This document shows, piece by piece, positions 34,956-44,241 of a DNA stretch of 63,400 bases. The translations under genes and the position numbers were made by a program. The first letter of the stretch is position 1. The number at the start of each line of letters is the position of its first letter. The notes beneath the pieces are model-generated. The model saw only the letters and a program-made list of their open reading frames with translations. It searched no databases and was not told where the DNA came from. The stretch is from Streptomyces sp. S3(2020) (GTDB lineage Bacteria; Actinomycetota; Actinomycetes; Streptomycetales; Streptomycetaceae): positions 1-63,400 of the forward strand of contig NZ_JABERD010000032.1 in assembly GCF_013044505.1 (NCBI RefSeq), given 5' to 3'.

Positions 34956-35138
34956 GCAGCTCGCCCGCGTACTGCCGGTCTCCGCAGGCCTCGCCCACGC
35001 GGCACCGCCCCTCGGCAACCTACCGACGCGCCCCTCGCGGGCCCGTACACCTGGCACCGCTCTCCCGGCAGGGACCGTCCGTGCCGCCGCTCGAAAGCCA
35101 CTCATCAGCCACTCATCCAACCGACACGGAGGCACGCC

Positions 35139-36620
35139 ATGAGCGACTTGCACGACTGTCCGCGGACCGGTCCTACGACCGCTGTAGCGACGTCCCCCAC
35201 CAAGGAGTCCGAGATGGCGCTCAGCCCGAAAGACCGGTCAGAGCCCAAAGGGCGCCGCCTTGTCCCTGCGACAACCGCTGTCGGCCTGGTTGCCTCCCTG
35301 ATCGCAGGGATCGCGACATCGCCACCGACGCTGTGGGGCCTGCTGCCAGTCGTCTTCTTCTCACTGCTCACCCTGTTGGGGATGGACATCCTCATCGCGA
35401 CAGCCGTGTCGGTGACGAGCGTGCTGCTCATGCTCCTGCCGGCTCCCAGCGCCGTCGGGGACATGTTCGGCGCTTCGCTCGGAGAAACCGTCACGATGAT
35501 CGGCGTGATCATCATGCTCGGCGCCGGCACGGGTGAGATTCTCCGCATCACCGGTACCGCCGACACCATCGTCAAGTCCATGCTGCGGGTGATCGGCGAC
35601 AGGAGTCCCCAACGCACCATCCTCGGCATCATGCTGGTCTGCCTTGTCCTGGTCGCCGCGCTGGGCACTCTGGCGGGAGCGCTGGCCGTGGCGGCCCCGC
35701 TGCTGCTCCCGGTGGCCGCCCGTCTCGGCTTCACGCGTTCCGCGACAGCGGCAATGATGTTTCTGGGCGGCTCCGCGGGCCTGGCCGTCGCCCCCTTCGC
35801 GGGAACCAACGTGGCGATCATGGACGCAGCGGGCGTCAGCTACCCGCAGTACCTGCTCTACGGTGCCGCCCCGCTGGCCGTGATCTCTGTCATCGGCGGC
35901 ATGATCGTCATCCCATGGATGCAACGCCGTACCGAGAACACCGGTGATGAATACGACGGCTCGGAGGTCACCGAGACCGATGAGCCGACCCCCGGCATTC
36001 GGCGCACCCGCGCGACCGTCGCCTTCGCTGTCACCCTGGCTGTCTGCGTCGGTTACGCCATCGCTGCCGGCGCCGGTACATCGTTTCCGTTGCTCGCCCT
36101 GCCGGTGATCGCTGTCGTCACCGGTGTCGCCGGCGGCCTGCCGGTCCTTGCGACAGCGCAACACGTGATTCGGGGAGCCTCTACGCAGCTCAGAATGTTC
36201 TTCCTGTTCTGGCTGATGGCCGTCTTCTTCATCGCCGTCGAACACTTGAAGCCCTTCGACGTGCTGCGCACGATGTTCGACGACGACCTCGGCTCGATGT
36301 CCCCCCTGGCATTCGTGGCAGTGGTCGCCCTGCTGGGCATGCTCGGCGCTCCTGGAGCGGCAGCCGCACACGTGGTCCTTCTCGACAAGGTCTTCGGTGA
36401 CCTCGCGACCAGCATCGGCGTGAGCGTCAATGCCTGGGTGATCGTGCTGCTGTTCGCCTCGAAGCTGGACACCTACGGTCCGTTCCCCAACGGCAACATG
36501 GTGGGGGCGATGGGCCTGGCCCGGTCGACGAATCTGCGCAACCTGCTCGTCACGGGCATCCTGATTCTTGTTCCGGCGACCCTGATGTACGCCGTCATCC
36601 TGGTCTTCGAGCTGCTCTGA
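35139..36620 (+). CDS. Multi-spanning permease (ion-transporter superfamily-like)
   Basis: 493 residues, about twelve membrane helices. A hydrophilic N-terminal segment of about 40 residues precedes the first helix. Glycine-rich re-entrant stretches (IIMLGAGTGEIL, MMFLGGSAGLAVAPFAGTNVA, and near the end KLDTYGPFPNGNMVGAMGLA) are typical of the NhaC/GntP/DcuC-like superfamily of proton- or sodium-coupled acid carriers. Whether it imports an organic acid or exchanges ions is unclear; placement with MlrC and the PLP enzyme favours an organic substrate. ATG 35139; a later in-frame ATG (about residue 26) is also possible. Confidence 0.72.
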   Translation: MSDLHDCPRTGPTTAVATSPTKESEMALSPKDRSEPKGRRLVPATTAVGLVASLIAGIATSPPTLWGLLPVVFFSLLTLLGMDILIATAVSVTSVLLMLLPAPSAVGDMFGASLGETVTMIGVIIMLGAGTGEILRITGTADTIVKSMLRVIGDRSPQRTILGIMLVCLVLVAALGTLAGALAVAAPLLLPVAARLGFTRSATAAMMFLGGSAGLAVAPFAGTNVAIMDAAGVSYPQYLLYGAAPLAVISVIGGMIVIPWMQRRTENTGDEYDGSEVTETDEPTPGIRRTRATVAFAVTLAVCVGYAIAAGAGTSFPLLALPVIAVVTGVAGGLPVLATAQHVIRGASTQLRMFFLFWLMAVFFIAVEHLKPFDVLRTMFDDDLGSMSPLAFVAVVALLGMLGAPGAAAAHVVLLDKVFGDLATSIGVSVNAWVIVLLFASKLDTYGPFPNGNMVGAMGLARSTNLRNLLVTGILILVPATLMYAVILVFELL

Positions 36621-36894
36621 CACAGCCGCCCTCCACGCTCGGAAGGTGCGCTGCGGTGGTCGCTCGTACGCCACGCGGCACGAGCGACCACCGCGGTGAA
36701 GTTCTCCACGGCAGCACCCCGCACTCGGCCTTCGGTGCGGGGTGCTCCGCGTTGTGATCTGATCCGGACGAACGAGGCTGCGTGCAGTGCCAGGCCCGGA
36801 GCGGGGCGCCCCATCAGCCCCCGCGTCCGGCCGGCCTGTCCGATTCGGCACTGTTCCGCTCCTTCGCGCCGCGGACCGCACGGCATTCGATGGT
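36621..36894. other. Intergenic, nothing recognised
   Basis: About 270 bp between the permease and the WD40 relic. GACCACCG and CGGTGGTC-like inverted segments near 36655-36697 (GGTCGCTCGTACG...CGAGCGACC) may form a terminator hairpin for the permease transcript. No coding signal. Confidence 0.35.
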
Positions 36895-37765
36895 TCCAGG
36901 GCCGCACCGGACTGCTCGCGACGACGTCCGCCGCCGCCTCGGACACGCCGGGCACCGAAGCCCCTTGCTGGTGTGGGACATGGCCAACCACACCGGACCG
37001 CCCGGTTGTCGCCGCCGGGCGCGAGCGTTGCCGGGCGTGTCGCCGCGGACGCCACCGGCCGATGGCAGGCAGCCCTCACCGGCGACCGCCGGCTCGTGGT
37101 CCGGAACACGGCCACCACGCGGGCGACCGAGGTGTCCGTTCCCGCGGGCAGCTGCGGCCTCGCTCTCACCGACGACGGCCGGACCACCGCCGTCGGCACA
37201 CGGGACGGCAGCGTGCAGGTGTGGCACGGCTCTGCTGCACACGTTTACGCCCAGACGCGAGCGGCTCCAAGTCTGCGCCCTCGATTTCGGCACCGCCGGG
37301 ACATCGCTCGCCATCGGCGGCGACGACGGCCGGGTCCGCGTCGCACGGATCCCCACAGCAGCCGACGGACCGTTTCCCGATCCGACCGCACTGGGAACCC
37401 ACACCGCCGAAGTACGCGCCGTCGCCCTGTCGCCGGACGGCACGACCCTCGCCACCGGAGGCAACGACCACCGAGTGCGGCGGTCGTGCCTCCGGCCCGA
37501 CCGGACGCCGCACCACGCACCCCCGGCCGAACTCTCCGACCTCACCGGCGAGGTGCACACCTCGACTACGCGCCGGACGGCGGTCTCCTCGCCGCCTCAG
37601 GGGGCTTCGACATCCATCTGTACGACAAGCGGCACGACTACCGCCTCCACGCTGTGTTGCGCAATCACCAAGCGGCCGTCGGCACGGTCGCCTGCTCCCC
37701 TCGTGACGAGGCCCTCTCAAGCGTCGCGGAGGGCGGCACCGCACACATCTGGGACCTGCTGAACA
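36895..37765 (+). pseudogene. Decayed WD40-repeat protein gene
   Basis: Several WD40 blades are readable but spread over two frames: LLVWDMANHTG, DGRTTAVGTRDGSVQVWHG, then after a shift TSLAIGGDDGRVRVARIP and VRAVALSPDGTTLATGGNDHRV, then back to LDYAPDGGLLAASGG and AVGTVACSPRDEAL...TAHIWDL. The alternation needs at least three indels. No start or N-terminal partner domain (kinase, NACHT or nSTAND are common in this family) remains. Confidence 0.6.
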
Positions 37766-37929
37766 CGTCCCGGATCTCCGCCAAGCTGTGCATCTCGGCG
37801 TTCGTCAGCACGAGCGGGGCCGTGCAGGAGCGTGGTCACGGGGCGGGAGTTCAGGCGGCGCATGGTGAGAATCTCAGTTCTTCACGTCGGCTATGCCGTG
37901 CTCGTTGGTCGCGCGCTCGCGGCTGACCA
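37760..37929 (-). mobile_element. IS transposase C-terminal remnant
   Basis: The minus strand gives SRERATNEHGIADVKN, then (after a stop) TMRRLNSRPVTTLLHG and in the next frame LVLTNAEMHSLAEIRDVFSR. 'ATNEHGIADLKNW...LL.ALLVLTNAE' is the C-terminal end of a common streptomycete DDE transposase. Heavily degraded. Confidence 0.45.
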
Positions 37930-38057
37930 GCCTATTTTTCTCCTGCTTGTGGCCGCTGTCGGCGGCTGGCCCGGGCTGCCTTGCGGGGGGGGTGCCTCTA
38001 TGGGGTTCGTCAAGGAATCGAGCTGCGTTTGGCCGGGCTGACGGGCAGCATGGCGGC

Positions 38058-38573
38058 ATGCCGGATCTGCTGTGGGATGACGTCAGGAACTTCTTCGACC
38101 CTAACCTGATGGGTGCTCTGCCTGATGTGTCCGTGACCGACACCTCGGTCGATGACTGGCAGGCGGTGTTCGACCTGGCCGGGTCGAGCGGGTGGACGTG
38201 GGAGTACTCGGAAGGCTGCGTTCGCATGCCTTTGCCCTCGGCGCAGGAGGTGCTGTCACGGCCCACGGACGCGGACACGGCCCTGCTGAAGGTATGGCCT
38301 GTCGCGGATGTGCAGGTGAACTTCTGGCCGATGTCGGCCGGTGAGATCGACTTCGATGTCGATCTCCGGGAGTTGCAAGGCCAGGAAGGAGTGGACGTCC
38401 TGTGCGGCCTCCTCGGCACGATCGGGCGCCGGCTGGGCAGGCCCGTGTTGATGACCGGAGAAGGAGACCGGGGGAAGCCGGTGCTCGGGTTCGACCCCAG
38501 GGCCGATCGCGTGGTTCTGCTGGCAGATCCCCTCGGAGTTCAACTGACCGCCGCTGCAGGCCGGGATTCGTAG
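38058..38573 (+). CDS. Hypothetical protein, 3' end probably replaced by IS110 insertion
   Basis: 171 codons from ATG 38058; no strong Shine-Dalgarno. It is acidic and has non-repetitive, soluble-looking sequence (LLWDDVRNFFDPNLMGALPDV, SGWTWEYSEG, ISAGEIDFDVDLRELQGQEGVD-like, LGFDPRADRVVLLADP). I do not know its function; it looks like a conserved actinobacterial small protein. Its last codons overlap the end of the minus-strand IS110 gene by 34 bp, so the final residues are probably encoded by the element. Confidence 0.6.
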   Translation: MPDLLWDDVRNFFDPNLMGALPDVSVTDTSVDDWQAVFDLAGSSGWTWEYSEGCVRMPLPSAQEVLSRPTDADTALLKVWPVADVQVNFWPMSAGEIDFDVDLRELQGQEGVDVLCGLLGTIGRRLGRPVLMTGEGDRGKPVLGFDPRADRVVLLADPLGVQLTAAAGRDS

Positions 38574-39745
38574 AAGGCGCCGTCGCGGAGCATGGCGAAC
38601 AGGACGCTGATGCGGTGGCGGGCGAGACGGAGAAGAGCCTGCGTGTGGGTCTTTCCGCGGGCCCGGCACTTGTCGTAGTAGGTGCGGGAGGCGGGATCGT
38701 GCAGGGCGGCGAACGCGGACAGGAACATCGCCCGTTTGAGCTGCCGGTTTCCGCCTCTGGGCGCGTGTTCGCCGTGGATCGAGGTTCCCGAGGACTTCGT
38801 CGTCGGAGCGAGCCCGGCGTAGGAGGCCAGATGTGGGGCGGTGGGAAAGCTGGTTCCGTCGCCGACGGTGACCAGCAAGGTGGCGGCGGTCCTGACCGCG
38901 ACCCCCGGAATCGAGGTCAGGACCGGGGAAAGAGGGTGAGCCTCCAGCAACTGCCGGATCTGTGCTTCAAGGGCTCGTCGCTGTTCATGGACGGCGGCGA
39001 GCGAACGAGCAAGGGATGGGATGACGATGTCGAGGGTGCCCGTGCCTGGAACGATGACGGTCTGTTCGTCCAGGGCATCGAAGACCTCGTCGATCAGCCG
39101 CTCGGCCATGCGTGGAGCTTTGGGTCTGATGACCTCGACGAGCTTGCGGCGTCCGGCTTTCCGCAGCGCGGCCGGGGAGCCATAGCGTTCCAGCAGCCAG
39201 GTCACCGCGGAGTGGTCCAGGCGTGGGCCAAGGACGCGTTCCAGCGAGGGGTGGAACTGAGTGAGGAAGCCGCGTATCCGGTTGGAGGTCCGCGTGGCCT
39301 CGGCTGCCAGGTCCTGATCGAAGCCCACCAGCACGGTCAGCTCGGCGGTGATCTCGTCGGTCAGTTCCAGCGAGCGCAGGGTGTGCGGCATCGTCCGGGC
39401 GGCGTCCGCGATCACTGCGGCGTCCTTCGCGTCGGTCTTCGCCTCGCCGGGATACAGGTCGGCGATCCGCCGCATTGCGAGTCCGGGCAGGTAGGCGACC
39501 TTGCAGCCAGCGACCCGGGCGACCGTCAGGGGCAGGGCTCCGATCGAGGCGGGCTGGTCCACGATCACCAGCACGGTGCCGAACTTCGCGGCCAGCTTGC
39601 CGAAGACGGCCCGCAGCTTCGGCTCACTGTTGGGCAGCTGCTTGTCGAAGACCTTCTTGCCGGCCGGGGTCAGCCCGTGGCCGTGGTGGGCACTCTTGCC
39701 GACGTCCAGGCCGAGAAAGACGCCCACGTCGTCGATGTCGTACAA
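38540..39745 (-). mobile_element. IS110-family transposase (second, distinct copy)
   Basis: 401 residues from TTG 39745, which has AGGAGG five bases upstream; the upstream in-frame extension has no ribosome site and covers the non-coding end. The DEDD domain shows FLGLDVGKSAHHGHGL, VIVDQPASIGAL and GEAKTDAKDAAVIADAAR. The C-terminal domain has TSIPGVAVRTAATLLVTVG, FPTAPHLASYAGLAP, and RGGNRQLKRAMFLSAF. It differs strongly from the copy at 29512, so they belong to different IS110 subgroups. The ORF is intact. Confidence 0.92.
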
Positions 39746-40010
39746 CCCATCCTCCTGAACCGAGTTCGTGCGGTGCTGGCCAGGGCGTTGGCGTCGTATG
39801 CGCGCATCCACGTTATGCAGACCTGCCGCCCGCGGGATGCCGGGCATTGCGCCAGACCAGGCGGTGGTCAGACCTCTCATCAGCGTCTCCAACGGCGCCT
39901 CTCGGGCCCGGTGACACCACCCCCCAGGTCATCCGTTCGACAGGGGGGAACAGTCATGCCGGGCCCGGAGGCCAGCGGCCCTCTTGCAGGACCGCGGAAA
40001 ACATAACGGG
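39746..40010 (-). ncRNA. Candidate bridge-RNA region of the second IS110 element
   Basis: Non-coding sequence preceding the minus-strand IS110 gene, in the position of the bridge RNA in IS110-group elements. It contains GC-rich inverted segments (for example CCTGCCGCCCGCGGGATGCCGG, shortened here to its 5' GCCGCCCGCGG part, and CCCGGTGACACC). The exact element end is not defined; by homologous layout it should lie before the SRPBCC gene at 40133. Positional inference only. Confidence 0.4.
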
Positions 40011-40132
40011 GGGTGATGATCACCGGTTGTCGAAGTCGTCGTCCGGGCCGACGAAGCCGAAATCCGCCAGCACGCCGAGGCGCGGCCAGCGAGGATCTGG
40101 TACTGGCTGGGCCTTTGGCGGAGGATGGATGC

Positions 40133-40609
40133 ATGATCGGTGACCGCTCGGGTGTGGGCGACAGCGAGGTCTTGCGCTCCTACCCGTGCGACGACTTCGT
40201 TACCTCACCCGCGCTGGAGGCCTGGCGGGGCGTGCACGTTGAGGCGCCGGCCGAAGCGGTCTGGCTGTGGGTCGCGCAAGTGAGGCTTGCGCCATACTCC
40301 TACGACTGGATCGACAACGCTGGCCGCCGCTCACCTCGCGAACTGGTGGGCCTTCCTGAGCCTCAAGTCGGAGAAAGGTTCACTACGGCTGGTGTACGCG
40401 AGCTGGGCCGGATCGTCTCGGTCGACCCAGGGAAACAGCTGACAGGCACCATCATGGGTGCCTTCATGTCCTACGTCCTCGTGCCCCGGGATCACGACAC
40501 GACGCGCCTGCTACTCAAGGTCGTCATGCGGACCAGCCGCTGGGCGGCCCCATGGCTGTCTGTCGGCGATCTGATCATGGCTCGACGGCAGCTGCTGAAC
40601 CTGAAGTAA
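40133..40609 (+). CDS. SRPBCC-superfamily (START-like) protein
   Basis: 158 residues. ATG 40133 with GGAGGAT seven bases upstream; an upstream in-frame start is possible but poorer. The sequence follows the helix-grip pattern: VHVEAPAEAVWLWVAQ (first strand and helix), APYSYDWIDNAGRRSP, PQVGERFTTAG, LVPRDHDTTRLLLKVVMR, and a long C-terminal helix. Proteins of this type bind lipophilic small molecules or act as cyclases; no active-site assignment is possible. It is an isolated gene between IS110 and an IS5 remnant. Confidence 0.72.
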   Translation: MIGDRSGVGDSEVLRSYPCDDFVTSPALEAWRGVHVEAPAEAVWLWVAQVRLAPYSYDWIDNAGRRSPRELVGLPEPQVGERFTTAGVRELGRIVSVDPGKQLTGTIMGAFMSYVLVPRDHDTTRLLLKVVMRTSRWAAPWLSVGDLIMARRQLLNLK

Positions 40610-40835
40610 CTCGCCGAGCGCCACCGGCACCACCCTTCTCCGGGCTAACCGAGGTGCAATCCACCAGGCTCAATACTCCAGTCGCAGTTCGCAAGAGATC
40701 CTTCTACCATGCACCCGCAATAGCCAACTCACCCGAGCCGGACTCTTGTTCGAACCACACGGACCACTCAGGCGGTAGTGAACAGCCAGTCAAGAACCAC
40801 CCCGGCCGATGGAGCATCCTAGAAATCGTCCTGCG

Positions 40836-40935
40836 GCTCACGGTGTACCGACGCTTCGTCGAGTGGAGCGAGGCCCGCTTATAGGCCAAGCTCCACCGCT
40901 TGGTCCTCGACGAACTTGGCGCGAACGACAACCTC
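40836..40935 (+). mobile_element. IS5-like transposase N-terminal remnant with internal stop
   Basis: Reads LTVYRRFVEWSEARL, then a TAG stop, then AKLHRLVLDELGA. This is the 'VYRRF-x-EWS-A-x-WAKLHRLVLDELGA' block of a streptomycete IS5 transposase. About 35 residues remain. Confidence 0.5.
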
Positions 40936-41422
40936 AGCCGTTCACCAGGATCGGCGAGTCCGGTGGGCCGTCCTTCAGCAGGGACGCCAGCAGCTCCGGC
41001 AGCCCAGTCGGCCGCACCACATCCGAAGTCGTGACCAGATCCGCCGCGGTCCACCAGCGGTGCCCTGTGATCGCGGCCTTCTCGATCTCCTCAAAAGCCG
41101 AGGTATCGACCTCGAACGCATGCACCCGAGCCATGTAGTAACGCTGGCGCACCTCGTAGGCGACACCGCCCCGGACCGTTGTCCACGGACGCCCTCGCCA
41201 AATCTCCGGACCCAGCGCGACGTTCGTCAGCCCGGTTTCCTCCCGCAACTCCCGCAAGGCTGCCTGCTCATGGCTTTCACCTGGCACAAGCCCGCCTCCA
41301 GGCGTGAACCAACGGACGGAACCGTCCCCTGTGTTTCCGGCGCAGAACAGCAGCAACCGATCGGCGTCGTCCAGCAACACCACCCGCGCGCTCGGGCGCG
41401 GCACCAGCCGTCCCTCCGCCAT
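40934..41422 (-). CDS. Nudix hydrolase
   Basis: 162 residues from ATG 41422 (GAGG five bases upstream; a GTG two codons earlier is also possible). It hydrolyses nucleoside-diphosphate-linked compounds with a divalent metal. The Nudix box GGGLVPGESHEQAALRELREETGL fits GX5EX7REUXEEXGU exactly, so the catalytic Glu residues are all present. Before it comes the strand ARVVLLDDADRLLLFC; after it VRQRYYMARVHAFE. C-terminal HRWWTAADL is common in the 'mutT-like' group. Substrate unknown. Confidence 0.88.
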   Translation of the reverse strand: MAEGRLVPRPSARVVLLDDADRLLLFCAGNTGDGSVRWFTPGGGLVPGESHEQAALRELREETGLTNVALGPEIWRGRPWTTVRGGVAYEVRQRYYMARVHAFEVDTSAFEEIEKAAITGHRWWTAADLVTTSDVVRPTGLPELLASLLKDGPPDSPILVNG

Positions 41423-41428
41423 TACCAC

Positions 41429-41961
41429 CTCGTCAGGTCAAAGCCACGCCTTGCGACCGACTACCGGAAGGGCACCCGGGTTGGTCTTCACAACCGCACA
41501 CAGAGGCATTCTTCAAGAATCGCCATCAACCATCGCCACCGCCTCGCAGCGGCGGGGAGCGCGGCGGTCCCAGGAGGCCCGTGCCGCAGATACCCCCGAA
41601 GGTGAGAGGCGTAAGTATCCCGTCACCCCGCACCGTACCCGTCAACGACCCAGCCCTGCCCGCGAGGTAGGCGGCAGAGTCAGAAGGGGGCTGCTTCCGC
41701 GCCCTGGCCGGCCGATGGGCCGATGCCCCCGTTGCTCTTTCGCGAGTCCTACCAGCACGTGGCTGGTCCCGTGACGACCCAGCCGGCGCTTGACGGCGAG
41801 GGGGCAGCCAACATCAACCCCACCGCCGCCCGCGACGAGCAACTGGCCAACATCCGCACCATCTACCCACCCGGCAACGAAAGCCTCGGCGCTCTCGCCA
41901 TCGAGATCGCTCTGCCCTAGGGTCCATCTTCGAGAGCTCGTTCGATATCGATGGTGGTGTC
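41429..41961. other. Non-coding or decayed stretch
   Basis: No gene could be supported. A plus-strand frame (about 41726-41920, RESYQHVAGPVTTQPALDGEG...ATDEQLANIRTIYPPGNESLG-like) has coding-like composition and may be a relic of an unidentified gene, but there is no start signal or recognised family. Confidence 0.3.
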
Positions 41962-42289
41962 GTGATACGTCGCCATGAACTCACTCTTGCCGAATGGGAG
42001 TACCTGCTCCGCCGATGCCGTGCGTCGGCAAAGGGCAACCGCGGGCGGAGGACCGCCGGGTCACCCATGCGATGGCCTACAAGATCCGGACCGGGGCGTC
42101 CTGGCGCGACCTGCCGTAACGTCACAGCGTGCGAAAGACGGTCTACCGCTTGGCCACCGCAGTGCCATCGGCTGTGTGTTCACCCGGGCCCCGCAACAAA
42201 TCCAGTTCCGGGCGGACGCCGCCAGCGACAACGACTGCCTGGTCCCGATCGACTCCACCACCGTCCGCCTTCTGCCCAAAGACGGATGA
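41962..42289 (+). mobile_element. IS5-family transposase remnant
   Basis: GTG-initiated RRHELTLAEWEYLLRR matches the start of IS5 transposases (RRHELTDAEWELL). Then, in other frames, RVTHAMAYKIRTGASWRDLP followed by a stop, RHSVRKTVYRLAT, and later DNDCLVPIDSTTVR, the first DDE Asp region. Multiple indels and a stop make it inactive; the C-terminal half is missing. Confidence 0.65.
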
Positions 42290-42502
42290 TGAAGCCAGCA
42301 CCAGACCTATCCCTGTACGCGCACCTGCGGATGCCCGATGACACCGCAAGGCCACTCCGCAAGAAGGCCGCTCGGCTGATCTGTTCGTTGGACGCGACCT
42401 GGACCGGGCGCCCTGCCGTTGGCCGTTCGCCCTCTCCGAGATTTTGCTCCGCGCCCGCCGGCGCCGGCCTGGCGGCGGTCCGGACCGGCGGGCGGGGCGA
42501 CG
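42290..42502. other. Gap after the IS5 remnant, nothing recognised
   Basis: About 210 bp with no coding or structural signal that I can support. It separates the transposase relic from the convergent DHFR-like gene. Confidence 0.3.
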
Positions 42503-43108
42503 TCACGCAGGGACGGCGAGCGGTGGGTGCTGGAGTACGCGGGGCTTGTACTCGACCAGCTGGATGCGGCCGTCGAAGGTGCGGTGCTCGGTCATTTCGA
42601 GGGCGACGTCCGGGTAGCCGTCGTAGATGCGTTCTTGGCCGGTGGCGCCGGTGATCACGGGGAACATGACGACGCGGAAGCGGTCGACGAGTCCGGCTTG
42701 TAGCAGGGACCGGGACAGGCTGAGGCTGCCGATCGTGCTGAGGAGCCCCGAGCCACTCGACTTCATCGCGCGGACCGCCTCGACGGCGTCGTCGCGGACG
42801 AGCGTGGAGTTGGCCCACGTCAGCGGTTCCTTGAGGGAGGAGGAGAACACCATCTTGGACGCTTGCGTGAGTTCGTCGACGGACGCCTCTTCTTCGGGCC
42901 TGAACTCGGCTTGGCCATCGGGGACCTCGCCTGCGGCGAAGCCCGACATCAGGTGGTAGGTGTTCGCTCCCATCAGGTAGGTCACCTCGGGCTGCTCGCC
43001 GAGCCATGCGAGGTACTCCGGGCCCTCCAGGCCCCAGAACCCGGGCCACCCCTCGCCCGACGCGTAGCCGTCGAGGGAGGTGATGAAGTCGACAAGAAGC
43101 TCCGACAT
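42503..43108 (-). CDS. Dihydrofolate-reductase-family protein (RibD C-terminal-like)
   Basis: 201 residues. ATG 43108 with AAAGGA upstream. Characteristic features are an N-terminal VDFITSLDGYASGEGWPGFWG, TYLMGANTYHLMSG, FSSSLKEPLTWANSTLV, IGSLSLSRSLLQAGLVDRFRVVMFPVITG and a terminal strand EYKPR. This is the widespread single-domain DHFR/RibD-like reductase of actinomycetes, predicted to use NADPH. The physiological substrate is unknown, and it should not be called folA without more evidence. Confidence 0.86.
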   Translation of the reverse strand: MSELLVDFITSLDGYASGEGWPGFWGLEGPEYLAWLGEQPEVTYLMGANTYHLMSGFAAGEVPDGQAEFRPEEEASVDELTQASKMVFSSSLKEPLTWANSTLVRDDAVEAVRAMKSSGSGLLSTIGSLSLSRSLLQAGLVDRFRVVMFPVITGATGQERIYDGYPDVALEMTEHRTFDGRIQLVEYKPRVLQHPPLAVPA

Positions 43109-43162
43109 GGCGGTGTCCTTTCCTCAGGTGTCACGAGCTTGGACCGGCCGGGAGGCACAAAC

Positions 43163-43705
43163 TCATCGGCCGCGCCGTGGAGTAACGAAAAAACCCATGA
43201 CGCCACGGCCGGTCAGGTCAGCGGAACCGCAGCGCTTCGGAAGCGGTATCCGGTCAGGCTCGGCACGATGCCGGATCCAGATGACGGTGCCGCCGGTCTT
43301 GCACAGCTGATTGCAGGTCTCGATCGTGTGCTTGATGTCGGTGTCGGTGATGTTGCCGAAAACGCTGCAGATCAGGACGGGATCTGCAGGGGGCATGTCC
43401 TCGTAATGGTCGATGCGGGAGGCGTCGTCTGTCACGACCTCGACCTGGTGCAACCCGGCCCAGCCGCCCCTTTCCAGAGCGACGGCAGTGTTGCGCGGGT
43501 CGAGTTCCAGAAGCGTCGCTCGCACATCGTCGCGGCGGGGATGCCGGGCCAGAGCGTCCAGAAGGTCGCGGCCTTCCCCAGCGCAGAGGCTGATCGCCTT
43601 CAACCCACCAGCCAAGCATCAGACTTGGCATCGCGGACCTGTGATTGAAGTGTCCGCAGTCGCCGTGCCATCCACGAGCCGGCCGCGTCGTACTGATCGT
43701 GACAG
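43163..43705 (-). pseudogene. Class I SAM-dependent methyltransferase, frameshifted and truncated
   Basis: The minus strand starts with DQYDAAGSWMARRLRTLQSQVRDA, then a stop interrupts; in the next frame follow LKAISLCAGEGRDLLDALARHP (SAM motif I), TLLELDPRN (motif II), VVTDDASRIDHY and LICSVFGNITDTDI. The expected C-terminal part after WIRHRAEPDR is replaced by unrelated residues ending at 43163. So at least one indel near 43615 and a 3' disruption remove function. Confidence 0.62.
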
Positions 43706-44241
43706 GCGCTCCAATCCCTAGGCGGACGCTACGGTCGCTCGCCCGTCTGCCTACGACACGGTCACGGCGCCCAGCGGCCTGGACCAGGGCTATGCCTACC
43801 TGCTGACCGCGATGCGCCACCGGCGCGAGTCGCAGGACCTCGCACCGAGCAAGCTCGTGGACATTACGGGGAGCATCACATTTCCGCCGTCAAGCCGCTC
43901 CACAGGTCACAGCCCCGCCCACTGAAATCCTCCGTGCAGCCCGAAACCGAGCCCCGGCCCATGGTCGATCCGGCAACGGCGGCATCACGGTCGGTTGGCG
44001 GTCCGCCGGCTCCTGCAATCCATCGGTCTCCGAGCGAAGTCGCCTCCGGCGCTGTTGCTGGGCCGGTACACACCGATCATGTCGATTCTGCTGTTCTTCC
44101 AATCGCCCGCGATGGGTTGATCGCCCGGATCACCGTAGGTGATGGGATCCAGACCTGTGAGGGCTCAGGACGTACTGGACGTTTCGCACCCAGGTGTCAA
44201 CGATGATCCTCAGTTTTAGACCGTCACGCGTAGCCAGCGCC
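43706..44241. other. Intergenic with gene fragments of unknown origin
   Basis: Around 43745-43905 one plus frame reads RPSAYDTVTAPSGLDQGYAYLL and on to KLVDITGSITFPP, which looks like former coding sequence but has no recognisable family. The remaining 330 bp show no gene. Downstream is the stop of the TetR gene. Confidence 0.3.

Noticed and set aside
35361..37199. 612-codon minus-strand frame
   Set aside because: Mirror of the permease gene; His/Arg/Gly/Gln-rich with no family features.
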